Shown piece after piece: positions 37,611 through 47,391 of a stretch of DNA of 64,000 nt. The notes beneath the pieces are model-generated. The model did no database searches and had not been told where the DNA came from. It saw only the letters and a list, made by a program, of their open reading frames with translations. A program made the position numbers and the translations under genes. The DNA comes from Litchfieldella qijiaojingensis (lineage in GTDB: Bacteria > Pseudomonadota > Gammaproteobacteria > Pseudomonadales > Halomonadaceae): contig NZ_BMXS01000002.1 in the NCBI RefSeq assembly GCF_014651875.1, positions 62,001 to 126,000 on the forward strand, given 5' to 3'. Each line of letters starts with the position of its first letter. Positions within the stretch are counted from its first letter, which is position 1.

Positions 37611-38537
37611 CTACAGCTTCTGTTCGAGCTCAGGCAGCGCCTCAAATAGATCCGCGACGAGGCCATAGTCCGCGACCTGGAAGATCGGCGCCTCCTCGTC
37701 CTTGTTGATGGCGACGATCACCTTGGAGTCCTTCATCCCCGCCAGGTGCTGGATGGCGCCTGAGATGCCCACCGCGATGTACAGCTCCGGCGCGACGATC
37801 TTGCCGGTCTGGCCGACCTGCATGTCGTTGGGCACGAAGCCGGCGTCAACCGCCGCCCGCGAGGCGCCGATCGCCGCGCCCAGCTTGTCGGCGATGCCCT
37901 CGAGCAGCTGGAAGTTCTCGCCGCTGCCCATGCCGCGCCCGCCGGAGATCACCACCCGCGCCGCGCCCAGCTCGGGCCGCTCGCTCTGCGCCAGCTCCTC
38001 GCCGACGAACGCTGACAGGGCGTTGTCGACCACCGTGTCGACGGCCTCGATGGGCGCACTATTGCCTTCCGCCACCGCCTCGAAGGCCGAGGTGCGCACG
38101 GTGATCACCTTGAGGGGATCGGCGCTCTGCACCGTGGCGATGGCGTTGCCGGCGTAGATCGGGCGCCGGAAGGTGTCGACGCTCTCGACGCCGATGACGT
38201 CGGAGAGCTGGCTGACGCCCTTCAACGCGGCCAGCCGCGGCAGCACGTTCTTGCCGGTGGTGGAGGCGGGGGCTAGCACATGGCTGTAGTCATCGGCCAG
38301 CGCGGCCAGCAGCGCGCCCAACGGCTCGGCGAGCTGGTGGGCGTAGACGGCGTTGTCGGCCACCCGCACGCGGGTGATGCCGTCGAGCTTGGTGGCGGCC
38401 TCGGCCACGGCCGCGACATTCTCTCCCGCAACCAGCACGTCGATGTCGCCACCGATCTGTTGCGCCGCGGCCACGACATGGGCGGTGGCGGGACTGAGCT
38501 GCCCGTCGTGATGTTCGGCAAGGACCAGAATGCTCAT
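37611..38537 (-). CDS. etfA: Electron transfer flavoprotein, alpha subunit
   Basis: A 308-residue FAD-binding subunit. The C-terminal FAD domain shows [35 protein letters not shown] and the closing [22 protein letters not shown], which is diagnostic. ETF collects electrons from acyl-CoA and other dehydrogenases and passes them to ETF:ubiquinone oxidoreductase, encoded divergently at 39.7 kb. The start overlaps the etfB stop by ATGA. Confidence 0.96.
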   Translation of the reverse strand: MSILVLAEHHDGQLSPATAHVVAAAQQIGGDIDVLVAGENVAAVAEAATKLDGITRVRVADNAVYAHQLAEPLGALLAALADDYSHVLAPASTTGKNVLPRLAALKGVSQLSDVIGVESVDTFRRPIYAGNAIATVQSADPLKVITVRTSAFEAVAEGNSAPIEAVDTVVDNALSAFVGEELAQSERPELGAARVVISGGRGMGSGENFQLLEGIADKLGAAIGASRAAVDAGFVPNDMQVGQTGKIVAPELYIAVGISGAIQHLAGMKDSKVIVAINKDEEAPIFQVADYGLVADLFEALPELEQKL

Positions 38538-39286
38538 GAAATCACCTTGGCTTCGTTCTTGAGTTTGTCGACGAGCTCATCGACGGAGCCCACCTTGATG
38601 CCCCCTTGGCGTTCGGCCGGCGGCTCGACCTTGAGCAGCGTGACCTTGGAGGCCACCTCGACGCCCAGTTCCGCCGGCGTCTTGGTTGCCAGTGGCTTCT
38701 TCTTGGCCTTCATGATGTCGGGCAGCTTGGCGTAGCGCGGCTCGTTGAGGCGCAGGTCGGTGGTGACGATGGCCGGCAGGCTCAGTTCGACGGTCTGCAA
38801 GCCGCCGTCGATCTCGCGGGTGACCCGCAGCTTGTCGCCTTCCACCTTCACCTCGGAAGCGAAGGTGCCCTGGGGCAGCCCGGTCAGCGCGGCGAGCATC
38901 TGGCCGGTCTGGTTGTTGTCGGTGTCGATGGCCTGCTTGCCGAGGATCACCAGTTGCGGCTGCTCCTCGTCGACGACCTTCTGCAGCAGCTTGGCCACGG
39001 CCAGCGACTCGACCTTCTCATCGGTCTCGACATGGATGGCACGATCGGCGCCCAGCGCCAGCGCCGTGCGCAACTGCTCCTGGGCGGCCTTGGGGCCGAC
39101 GGTGACCGCGACCACCTCGCTGGCCACGCCGCGTTCCTTGAGACGTACCGCCTCTTCCACGGCGATCTCGCAGAACGGGTTCATGGCCATCTTGACGTTG
39201 GTAAGGTCGACGTCGCTATTGTCCGGCTTGACCCGGATCTTGACGTTGTAGTCGATGACGCGTTTGACCGCGACCAGTACTTTCAT
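38534..39286 (-). CDS. etfB: Electron transfer flavoprotein, beta subunit
   Basis: A 250-residue subunit that binds AMP and recognises the partner dehydrogenase. Features: [20 protein letters not shown] at the start, [17 protein letters not shown], and the ETF beta signature near [21 protein letters not shown]. It is first in the etfBA operon. A PsrA-like operator lies in the shared intergenic region 274 bp upstream, so fatty-acid control is likely. Confidence 0.96.
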   Translation of the reverse strand: MKVLVAVKRVIDYNVKIRVKPDNSDVDLTNVKMAMNPFCEIAVEEAVRLKERGVASEVVAVTVGPKAAQEQLRTALALGADRAIHVETDEKVESLAVAKLLQKVVDEEQPQLVILGKQAIDTDNNQTGQMLAALTGLPQGTFASEVKVEGDKLRVTREIDGGLQTVELSLPAIVTTDLRLNEPRYAKLPDIMKAKKKPLATKTPAELGVEVASKVTLLKVEPPAERQGGIKVGSVDELVDKLKNEAKVIS

Positions 39287-39694
39287 GGTGTCCTCGCTAG
39301 GTTCTTGTCGGGAACCGTTCGGTTGGGCTTAGAACAAGCAAACATGCCCTTATCGCAAAATCATCCAAGCGTTTGATAGGCTTAGGCTTTCAAGACAGGC
39401 GTTAATCTGCCACAGCGCCCGAGCGGCGACAATCCTCGAACCTTCCGATATGCCTATCCAACGCACATGGTCACCCATCGATACTTCCGGGTGCCATGAT
39501 CGCCCTTGGTAGGGGTATCCTATTGTTCCTATTATGCATACCATGAGCAGAATCCAGAAGCAAACGACCGTTTGATTTAGTCGATGCGATACCCCCTCGG
39601 GTATCAAGCCTGCCCTGAATGGCGCACAATTGTATATCCGACTGGCACGAGAGGCATCCACGGCACCAGGTGTCGAAGATGAAGGAGACAAGAT
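39287..39694. other. Divergent intergenic region between etfB and the ETF-QO gene
   Basis: A 408-bp gap with no credible gene. It holds a PsrA-like palindrome at 39560-39575 and the ribosome site GAAGGAG before the GTG start at 39695. Isolated half-sites of the same motif (CAAAC at 39339-39343, GTTTG at 39371-39375) lie nearer etfB. Promoter hexamers are not clear enough to call. Confidence 0.6.
39560..39575 (+). promoter_or_regulatory. PsrA/FadR-like operator
   Basis: GCAAACGACCGTTTGA is a perfect CAAAC-N4-GTTTG palindrome, the motif bound by PsrA, the TetR-family fatty-acid sensor of Pseudomonas and relatives. ETF and ETF:ubiquinone oxidoreductase genes are known or predicted PsrA targets in gammaproteobacteria. 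Assignment is by motif and gene context. Confidence 0.6.
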
Positions 39695-41362
39695 GTGGAA
39701 CAGGTAGAACGCGAATTCATGGATTTCGACGTGGTCATCGTCGGTGCCGGCCCGGCCGGCCTGGCGGCGGCCTGCCGCCTGATGCAGCAGGCTCAGGACG
39801 CCGAGCGCGAGTTGACGGTGTGCGTGGTCGAGAAGGGCTCCGAGGTCGGCGCCCACATCCTCTCCGGTGCGATCCTGGACCCGCGGGCGGTTGACGAGCT
39901 GTTCCCCGACTGGGAAGAACGTGGCGCCCCTCTCGCCACGCCGGTGGTCCGCGACGAACTCTACCTGCTCAGAAATGCCGAGAAAGCCCAGAAGCTGCCC
40001 AATGCCCTGGTTCCCAAACCGATGCACAACATTGGCGGCGAACGAAACCGCTACGTGATCAGTGCCGGCAACCTGTGCCGCTGGCTGGCCGAACAGGCCG
40101 AGGAACTCGGCGTGGAGATCTTCCCCGGCTTCGCCGCCCAAGAGGTGCTGTTCGGGGAAGACGGTACCGTCAGGGGCATCATCACCGGCGACATGGGCGT
40201 CGGTGCCGACGGCCAGCCCAAGGACGGCCATATGCCGGGCATGGAGCTGCGCGCCAAGTACACCCTGTTCGCCGAAGGCGCCCGCGGCCACCTCGGCAAG
40301 CGGCTGATCAGCGAGTTCCAGCTTGACGAGGGCCGCGACCCGCAGCACTACGGCATCGGTCTCAAGGAGTTGTGGGACGTGCCGGCCGACAAACACGAGC
40401 CGGGCCTGGTGCTGCACGGTGCCGGCTGGCCGTTGCAAGGCAACGCCCACGGCGGCTGGTTCCTCTACCACGCCGACAACCAACAAGTGGTGGTCGGCCT
40501 GATCGTCGACCTCTCCTACCAGAACCCCTGGTTGTCGCCGTTCGACGAATTCCAGCGCATGAAGCATCATCCTTTGCTTAAGCAGTATCTGGAGGGCGGT
40601 TCGCGCGTGGCCTACGGCGCCCGGGCCATCACCAAGGGCGGGCTGAACTGTCTGCCCAGGATGACCTTCCCAGGGGGCCTGCTGATCGGCTGCGATGCCG
40701 GCACCCTGAACTTCGCCAAGATCAAGGGCCTGCACACCGCCATGAAGTCCGGCATGGTGGCCGCCGAAAGCGTCTTCGAGGCCATCGCCCAAGGCGACGA
40801 GGGCGGTAACGAACTTACCGCGTTCACCACCAAGTGGGAGCAGAGCTGGGCCTACCGGGAGCTCGACGAGAGTCGCAGTTTCGGCCCGGCAATCCACAAA
40901 TACGGCACCGTGCTCGGCGGCGCCTACAACTTCCTCGATCAACTGCTGGGCGGCAAGTTGCCCACCCTGCATGACACCACGCCGGATCATGCCGCCCTGA
41001 TGCCGGCCGCCGAATGCCAGAAGATCGACTACCCCAAGCCGGATGGCAAGCTGTCGTTCGACAAGCCCTCTTCGGTGTTCCTGTCCAACACCAACCACGA
41101 GGAGGATCAGCCCTGCCATCTCAAGCTCACGGACCCCGAGCTGCCGATCCGCGATAACCTGCCTGAATACGACGAGCCGGCACAGCGCTATTGCCCGGTG
41201 GGCGTCTACGAGGTGGTCGAGGACGAGGATGGCAAGCCGCGTTTCCAGATCAACTTCCAGAACTGCATCCACTGCAAGACCTGCGACATCAAGGATCCGG
41301 CCCAGAACATCACCTGGGTGGCACCGGAGGGCGGTGGCGGACCGAACTATCCCAACATGTAA
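39695..41362 (+). CDS. Electron transfer flavoprotein:ubiquinone oxidoreductase
   Basis: A 555-residue membrane-associated flavoprotein that moves electrons from ETF to the quinone pool in fatty-acid and amino-acid oxidation. It has the FAD Rossmann motif VVIVGAGPAGLAAACRL near the N-terminus, the quinone-site region, and a C-terminal 4Fe-4S ferredoxin-like motif NCIHCKTCDIKDP with the end APEGGGGPNYPNM. The start is GTG, seven bases after AAGGAG; an in-frame ATG at 39719 also precedes the Rossmann fold. It diverges from etfBA and immediately precedes a heptamer tandem array. Confidence 0.94.
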   Translation: MEQVEREFMDFDVVIVGAGPAGLAAACRLMQQAQDAERELTVCVVEKGSEVGAHILSGAILDPRAVDELFPDWEERGAPLATPVVRDELYLLRNAEKAQKLPNALVPKPMHNIGGERNRYVISAGNLCRWLAEQAEELGVEIFPGFAAQEVLFGEDGTVRGIITGDMGVGADGQPKDGHMPGMELRAKYTLFAEGARGHLGKRLISEFQLDEGRDPQHYGIGLKELWDVPADKHEPGLVLHGAGWPLQGNAHGGWFLYHADNQQVVVGLIVDLSYQNPWLSPFDEFQRMKHHPLLKQYLEGGSRVAYGARAITKGGLNCLPRMTFPGGLLIGCDAGTLNFAKIKGLHTAMKSGMVAAESVFEAIAQGDEGGNELTAFTTKWEQSWAYRELDESRSFGPAIHKYGTVLGGAYNFLDQLLGGKLPTLHDTTPDHAALMPAAECQKIDYPKPDGKLSFDKPSSVFLSNTNHEEDQPCHLKLTDPELPIRDNLPEYDEPAQRYCPVGVYEVVEDEDGKPRFQINFQNCIHCKTCDIKDPAQNITWVAPEGGGGPNYPNM

Positions 41363-41453
41363 CTGGAAGCTGGAAGCTGGAAGCTGGAAGCTGGAAGCTG
41401 GAAGCTGGAAGCTGGAAGCTGGAAGCTGGAAGCTGGAAGCTGGAAGCTGGAAG
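41363..41453. repeat. Perfect 13-copy heptamer array (CTGGAAG)n
   Basis: Thirteen head-to-tail copies of CTGGAAG (91 bp) without a mismatch, starting on the base after the ETF-QO stop codon and ending in AAGGCAGC. There is no spacer between units, so it is a simple tandem repeat, not CRISPR. It lies in the convergent gap between the ETF-QO gene and wbpE. The next bases include GAAGCTAGCTTC (41471-41482), a 12-base palindrome before GGGTTTTTC, which might be a weak terminator. Confidence 0.95.
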
Positions 41454-41499
41454 GCAGCATCTTGCCACCAGAAGCTAGCTTCAAGGGTTTTTCTTCAAG

Positions 41500-41567
41500 C
41501 TTCCAGGCGCGGAGCGCCGCTCTTCTAGCTTATGACTTCCAGGCGCGCAGCGCCGCTCTTCAAGCTT
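41500..41567. repeat. Two REP-like palindromic direct repeats
   Basis: Positions 41500-41531 and 41536-41567 are 32-bp copies differing at two positions. Each begins CTTCCAGGCGCG, contains a GC palindrome (GGCGC-GGA-GCGCC in the first) and ends CGCTCTTC, A or T, then AGCTT. On the minus strand each ends GCGCCTGGAAG, so the array heptamer CTGGAAG is the edge of this unit in the opposite orientation. The second copy runs through the wbpE stop codon. The REP-like label is based on structure only. Confidence 0.7.
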
Positions 41568-42660
41568 CCGGCTTGGATAGCGCCTGCTGCAGCGCCGCCA
41601 CCACCCGTTCCTGCTGCTCCGGCGCGAGATAGGGGTACATCGGCAGGCTGAGAATCTGCTCGCAGACCGCCTCGGCCACGGGCAGTTGGCACTCGGCATT
41701 GGCCACGGCAGGTTGGCGATGCAACGGCAACGGGTAGTGAACGGCCGAGGGAATCCCGGCCTGGCTCAGGGCCTGCTGCACGCGATCGCGCTGTGGCACC
41801 CGAATGCTGTATTGGGCGAAGACACTGGTGTTGTGGTCGATGATCCGGGGCGTCGTGGTGATGCCCCCCTCATGCAGCAGGCGGTCGTAACGCGCCGCCA
41901 CCTGTTGGCGCAACGCCAGCTCCTCATCGAAAATTTCCAGCTTGGCCAGCAGAATGGCGGCCTGCAGCGTGTCCAACCGGCTATTCAGTCCGAGGCATTC
42001 ATGACGGTAGCGGCGTGACTCGCCGTGCCGGGCGATCCGGCGCATCGTGACTGCCAGGTCGGCATCATCGGTGAACAACGCCCCGCCGTCACCATAGGCA
42101 CCCAGCGGCTTGCTGGGAAAGAAGCTGGTACAGGCAACCCGGCTGATGCCTCCCGAGCGGCGCCCATGCTGGGTCGCGCCAAAGCTCTGGGCGGCATCCT
42201 CGATCACCGTCAGGCCATGGCGTGCGGCGACCGCTTCAATCGCCGTGAAATCGGCACACTGTCCGAACAACGACACCGCCATGATGGCACGAGTACGCGA
42301 TGTGATCGCCGCTTCCAATTGGGACGGGTCCAGCAGATAGCAGTCAGGATCAATGTCGACATAGACCGGCTTGGCGCCGACCAATGCCACGCTCTCGGCA
42401 CTGGCGATGAAGGTGAAACCAGGCACGATGACCTCATCTCCCGGACCGATACCCAATGCCATCTGAGCAATCTGCAGGGCGTCGGTGCCGTTGGCACAGC
42501 TGATGCAGTGCGCGACGCCGACGTAGGCGGCCAGACGCTGCTCCAGCTCCTCCACCTCGGGGCCAAGCACGTAGTGGCCGTGGGCCAGAACCCGCTGCAT
42601 GGCGGCATCCAGAAGCGGTCTGATGCGCGCCTGCTGGGCGGCCAGATCAATGAAGTTCAT
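41560..42660 (-). CDS. wbpE: PLP-dependent sugar aminotransferase WbpE-like (DegT/DnrJ/EryC1)
   Basis: A 366-residue aminotransferase of the nucleotide-sugar type. It shows SCANGTDALQIAQMALGIG, VIEDAAQSFGA and the PLP lysine in TSFFPSKPLGAYGDGGA, and closely resembles P. aeruginosa WbpE along its length. WbpE aminates the 3-keto sugar made by WbpB, giving UDP-GlcNAc(3NH2)A for B-band O antigen. It is 13 bp behind wbpB. The ATG at 42660 begins MNFIDLAAQQARI, the family N-terminus. Its stop codon lies within a REP-like unit. No wbpA, wbpD or wbpI is nearby. Confidence 0.85.
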   Translation of the reverse strand: MNFIDLAAQQARIRPLLDAAMQRVLAHGHYVLGPEVEELEQRLAAYVGVAHCISCANGTDALQIAQMALGIGPGDEVIVPGFTFIASAESVALVGAKPVYVDIDPDCYLLDPSQLEAAITSRTRAIMAVSLFGQCADFTAIEAVAARHGLTVIEDAAQSFGATQHGRRSGGISRVACTSFFPSKPLGAYGDGGALFTDDADLAVTMRRIARHGESRRYRHECLGLNSRLDTLQAAILLAKLEIFDEELALRQQVAARYDRLLHEGGITTTPRIIDHNTSVFAQYSIRVPQRDRVQQALSQAGIPSAVHYPLPLHRQPAVANAECQLPVAEAVCEQILSLPMYPYLAPEQQERVVAALQQALSKPEA

Positions 42661-42673
42661 CACAGTGTCTCCT

Positions 42674-43723
<1,050 letters not shown>

Positions 43724-43782
43724 TCAGGGACTGGATACTGTCCGCCTCGCATTCGCAATAGCCACTGGAAAGCCGACGCTTG

Positions 43783-44607
43783 TCAATTGCCGATGGCAAC
43801 CGGTCGTCCCGGGTCGCGAATCCAATGACTCCAGGAACCGGCATAAAGACGGGGCAAGGGGCGGCCAGCAACGGCATAGGCCAAGACATTGTGGCAGGCG
43901 GTAACGCCGGAACCGCAATAAGCAATCACCTCAGGAGCGGCGGGAAGCTCGGCATCGAGCACGGTGGCAGCCTTGAAACGGCCATCTGTTCTCAGGTTAT
44001 CGGCACTGGGTCGACACTGTGCTCCGGGAATATGTCCTGCAACGGGGTCGATCGGCTCGCTCTCGCCGCGAAAGCGAGGCCAGGCACGAGCATCGAGCTT
44101 GAGAGCGGAAGTGACGGCGACCTCCTCCGCGTCGGTCACGGCCGCCTCGTCGTAATCCGGTTGCCAGGTGCTGGGCAGGCGTTTTTCCTCCTCGCCGGTC
44201 TCGAGCCGCTCGCCAAGCGCTTGCCACGCCGGCAGCCCGCCGTCGAGCACGCGCACCTGTGGATGCCTTGCCCAGCAGTGCAGCATCCACCAGGCGCGGG
44301 CTGCCGCCAATTGCCCTCCCATGTCGTCGTAGACCACAACCGGCATCTGGGGTGTGATACCCAGACGCTGAAGAGTGGCGGTAAAGGCTGCTTGGCTCGG
44401 CAGCGGATGGCGACCACCCTCACCCGGTGCCGCAGCCAGGTCGCGATCAAGGTCGAGGTGCCGACTGCCGGGGATGTGGCCGTCACGCCACAAGCTTTCC
44501 CCAGCCGAGAGGTCCCCCAATCGAGCCCGGCAGTCTAGTATCGTTATCGGAGTTGCCGTTATCAGCCAGGCTTGCAGTTCGGGTGCAGTGATCAGACTGT
44601 CACTCAT
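43783..44607 (-). CDS. sseA: Thiosulfate/3-mercaptopyruvate sulfurtransferase
   Basis: A 274-residue protein of two rhodanese domains. The second has the active-site loop CGSGVTACHN; the CGSGV form is the one seen in 3-mercaptopyruvate sulfurtransferases, which fits SseA. Both rhodanese signatures occur (ILDCRARLGD early, GHIPGSRHLD, and later AGHIPGAQCRPSADN). It moves sulfane sulfur to acceptors such as cyanide or thiols. The start overlaps the helicase stop by ATGA, so it is co-translated with an SF1 helicase of no obvious functional link. Confidence 0.88.
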   Translation of the reverse strand: MSDSLITAPELQAWLITATPITILDCRARLGDLSAGESLWRDGHIPGSRHLDLDRDLAAAPGEGGRHPLPSQAAFTATLQRLGITPQMPVVVYDDMGGQLAAARAWWMLHCWARHPQVRVLDGGLPAWQALGERLETGEEEKRLPSTWQPDYDEAAVTDAEEVAVTSALKLDARAWPRFRGESEPIDPVAGHIPGAQCRPSADNLRTDGRFKAATVLDAELPAAPEVIAYCGSGVTACHNVLAYAVAGRPLPRLYAGSWSHWIRDPGRPVAIGN

Positions 44608-46814
44608 GCTTGCTCTCCTTCAAGTATCGCCAAAGGGGCCCGCCGGGCGATCAGTCGTCTCTTGCCCGCGTGGGCGAAGCGTACCTCGATCACCGGATTG
44701 TCCGGGTCTCCCTCGACGACTTGTATCTCGCCCTCGCCAAACACTGCATGGCGCACACGTTGCCCGACATCGAAGCATATCTCGTCCGCCACATACGGAG
44801 CGGTCGCACTGGCGACCCCGTCGGTCAGTCGTACGGCCTGAACGGGTAAGGATTGCCCCAAGGCGGCGAGATAACGCTCGACCAGTCGTGGCGAGGCAAC
44901 CTCGAGCGGGGTTTCCGGCGGCATGTCTAGAGCTTCGGCTACCATCTGGCAATCCTGCCACGCCATTTCAGCCATGAAGCGGCTAGGACGATGCTCTCCC
45001 GTGTCATGCAGAATCCATAACCGCTCCCGGGCCCGAGTAATCGCCACGTAGAACAGCCGACGCTCCTCTTCAAGCCTATCCGCATCCAGCGGCGTATCGC
45101 GAGTGTAGTGGGGAAAATCTTCTTCATTGGTACCCCAGAGGGCCACCCAGGGCCACTCCAGCCCCTTGGCGCCATGCACGGTGGTGATCAGCACTCCATC
45201 GTCACGATTTTCCACCGGGTTGCCAAGCATCGCGATAAAGGCCTCCGGGTCGCCAGCCAGTTCACCGGCCTGTTCGATCAATACATCGAGCAGACGCACA
45301 TCTTCCTCACCCTTCTCGCGACGCGCCGCGGCCCGCTTGAGGATCTTTTCGGCATCGAGACGCTCCACCACGTGCTCGAGCAGTTTGGCCGGCGGCCAGT
45401 TGGCCAACCGCGGCAGCTCGCACAGCAGTTCCCAGCGGCGCTTGAGATTGCGTCGCTGAATCGGCTTGAGGCCTGCCAACAACGGATCATGTCGCTCCGG
45501 CCAGCGCTGACTGTCGGCCAGTCGCTGGGCCAGGTGAACGAGTCGATCGCGAGCCACGAAGGGAGTCGGCTGTGCCAACAGCATCAAAAGATGTCGTGGT
45601 TCGCGCAGCAGGTCAGCGTGTCGGGCCAATTCGAGGTAACCGGCCAGGGCTTGCACCAGCGGCAAGCGAAAAACGAAGCGGTCCTCGCGGGCGAGCCGAA
45701 AGGGGATACCGGCCCGCAACAGTTGCAACTGTACCGACACCGACAGCGCCCAACTTCGCACCAGAATACAGGCTTCATTCAGTGAACGGCCCGAGGCGCA
45801 CCACTGCCCAAGGGCCTCGACCAGCCGCGCGCCGCCCTGTCCCACTTCGATCCGGGTATCGGGATTGTCCGGCGCGGCCAGACACAACTGATCGGGGCGA
45901 CGGCGATTGGCGGCGATTGCATGATTGGCCGCCAGGGCCAAGGCATGGCCGTGGCGAAAGGTCATCGACAATGGATAGTCGCGAGCCGCACCGAAGGTCG
46001 CGGTGAAATTCTCGAGCATGGTATCGGGTCGCGCTCCACGCCATTCATAGATGCACTGGTTGGCGTCGCCCACTGCCATCACCGCGGCCTGGCGACCGGC
46101 TAACAGCGCCAGCAGCCGTTGCTGAGCAAGATTGATGTCCTGATACTCGTCGATGATCACATGGTCGAGAAATCCCTGGACCCGCTCCCGCAGCCGGGCA
46201 TCGGCTTCCAATGCCCGCAAGGGCCGATAGAGCAGGTCGGCATAGGTCATCAGGGCGTGATCTTCGAGCAAGGTCTCGAAGCGATCGAAGGCAGCAACGA
46301 AATGCTCGGTGTCGGAACCAAAATCCAGGCGTCCATAGAGTTCATCGGGCGCCACCATCTCAGCCTTGACCAGTTCGCAGAAATGCCCCAATGCATCGAG
46401 CCGTTCGACTTCGAGCGCCGTTTCCAGGGCCGCGTCGTCGCCTTGTAGCGCCAGCAGCGTCGCTTGACGCAGTAGACGTTCGCGTTGCCATTCATGCGAC
46501 AGCAGCTGGCGCGGTGCCAGGGCACCCCAACGAGTCAAGGATTGGGTCAGGCGGTGGCCGATCGAATGGAAGGTACGCACGTCGGGCAGCCGTTGCCCGG
46601 TCGGTGCCAGGCGTGACAGCTTGGCGGTAAAGTCCTCGCGGGCGGCACGGTTGAACATCAGGACCAGAATACGGTTCGGTGCCACCCCGTTCGCTAGCAG
46701 ATGCAGGACACGCGCCACCATGGTGGTGGTCTTGCCGGCACCGGCAACCGCGGCAACTCGAGCATGGCCCGAGGCATGGGTCACTACGGCACGTTGCTGC
46801 TCGGTCAATCTCAC
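44604..46814 (-). CDS. UvrD/Rep-family (SF1A) DNA helicase
   Basis: A 736-residue helicase. Walker A is GAGKTTTM, motif Ia and the region ILVLMFNRAAREDF follow, Walker B is DEYQDIN, motif III VGDANQCIYEWRGARP, and the C-terminal motifs VTTVHGAKGLEWP and FYVAITRARERLWIL are intact. It resembles UvrD-like helicases but is not the canonical uvrD or rep in length or C-terminus. The start is GTG, overlapping the DUF1285 stop (GTGA). A role in repair or in clearing replication obstacles is inferred from the family; no LexA box is seen. Confidence 0.85.
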   Translation of the reverse strand: MRLTEQQRAVVTHASGHARVAAVAGAGKTTTMVARVLHLLANGVAPNRILVLMFNRAAREDFTAKLSRLAPTGQRLPDVRTFHSIGHRLTQSLTRWGALAPRQLLSHEWQRERLLRQATLLALQGDDAALETALEVERLDALGHFCELVKAEMVAPDELYGRLDFGSDTEHFVAAFDRFETLLEDHALMTYADLLYRPLRALEADARLRERVQGFLDHVIIDEYQDINLAQQRLLALLAGRQAAVMAVGDANQCIYEWRGARPDTMLENFTATFGAARDYPLSMTFRHGHALALAANHAIAANRRRPDQLCLAAPDNPDTRIEVGQGGARLVEALGQWCASGRSLNEACILVRSWALSVSVQLQLLRAGIPFRLAREDRFVFRLPLVQALAGYLELARHADLLREPRHLLMLLAQPTPFVARDRLVHLAQRLADSQRWPERHDPLLAGLKPIQRRNLKRRWELLCELPRLANWPPAKLLEHVVERLDAEKILKRAAARREKGEEDVRLLDVLIEQAGELAGDPEAFIAMLGNPVENRDDGVLITTVHGAKGLEWPWVALWGTNEEDFPHYTRDTPLDADRLEEERRLFYVAITRARERLWILHDTGEHRPSRFMAEMAWQDCQMVAEALDMPPETPLEVASPRLVERYLAALGQSLPVQAVRLTDGVASATAPYVADEICFDVGQRVRHAVFGEGEIQVVEGDPDNPVIEVRFAHAGKRRLIARRAPLAILEGEQA

Positions 46815-47359
46815 GAGGCGTCCACGCCTAGCCGCCCCAAGGGATGCCAGTGTTCGCCACTCAGCAGCCCCAGTTCGACGTCTCCGTCCTGTTCGCGGGA
46901 CTCGGCTCGTTCCACCAGGTGGTAATAGACATTGCGATTGAGGCGAGCAGAGAGCCCGAAACGCACCGGGACTTCAGGCACCACTACGCCACTTGGTGTT
47001 TTGCTGAGAGAGAATGAGTGCGAAGCGTCCAGCATGACCCGGTCACCAACATTGGTGGTCAACGTCCAATTGGTGTTCTGCTGTTCGGCATCGACCACAA
47101 GGAAGGGCCGGTCTTCGACATGAATGCGCCACTTCTCTTGCGGAGAGACCAGGTAGTAGTCGCCATCGGCATCGCGCCGGAGAATCGTGGACAGCAGCCG
47201 TATCAGTCTTGGTCGCGTAAAGACCACTCCTTCATGGATCCAACGCCCGTCCGCGGCGATCACCAGATCCATCTCACCGCTGAGCGGCGGATCCCAGCGA
47301 TCCACAGGCGCAATGTCGCCTTCGGGATCGATATGAGCCAGCAAGGGTTCCAGGGACAT
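46811..47359 (-). CDS. DUF1285 family protein
   Basis: A 182-residue soluble protein matching DUF1285 by its length, WDPPLSGEMDLVIAADGRWIHEG at the start and the closing FGLSARLNRNVYYHLVERA. Structures of the family show a ligand-binding beta fold, but no enzyme activity is established. It is the first gene of a coupled unit DUF1285-helicase-sseA, and the tatD stop lies 32 bp upstream. No signal peptide or membrane helix. Confidence 0.8.
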   Translation of the reverse strand: MSLEPLLAHIDPEGDIAPVDRWDPPLSGEMDLVIAADGRWIHEGVVFTRPRLIRLLSTILRRDADGDYYLVSPQEKWRIHVEDRPFLVVDAEQQNTNWTLTTNVGDRVMLDASHSFSLSKTPSGVVVPEVPVRFGLSARLNRNVYYHLVERAESREQDGDVELGLLSGEHWHPLGRLGVDAS

Positions 47360-47391
47360 GAGTCGACCTCCGTGGCGATGCCAGACAAGAA

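Noticed and set aside
39350-41272. 640-codon open frame opposite the ETF:quinone oxidoreductase gene
   Set aside because: The sense strand encodes an intact flavoprotein with all motifs; the antisense frame has no start signal or homology I can see.
41363-41453. Heptamer array considered as a CRISPR
   Set aside because: Units are 7 bp and contiguous, with no spacers and no cas genes nearby. The same applies to 58387-58477.
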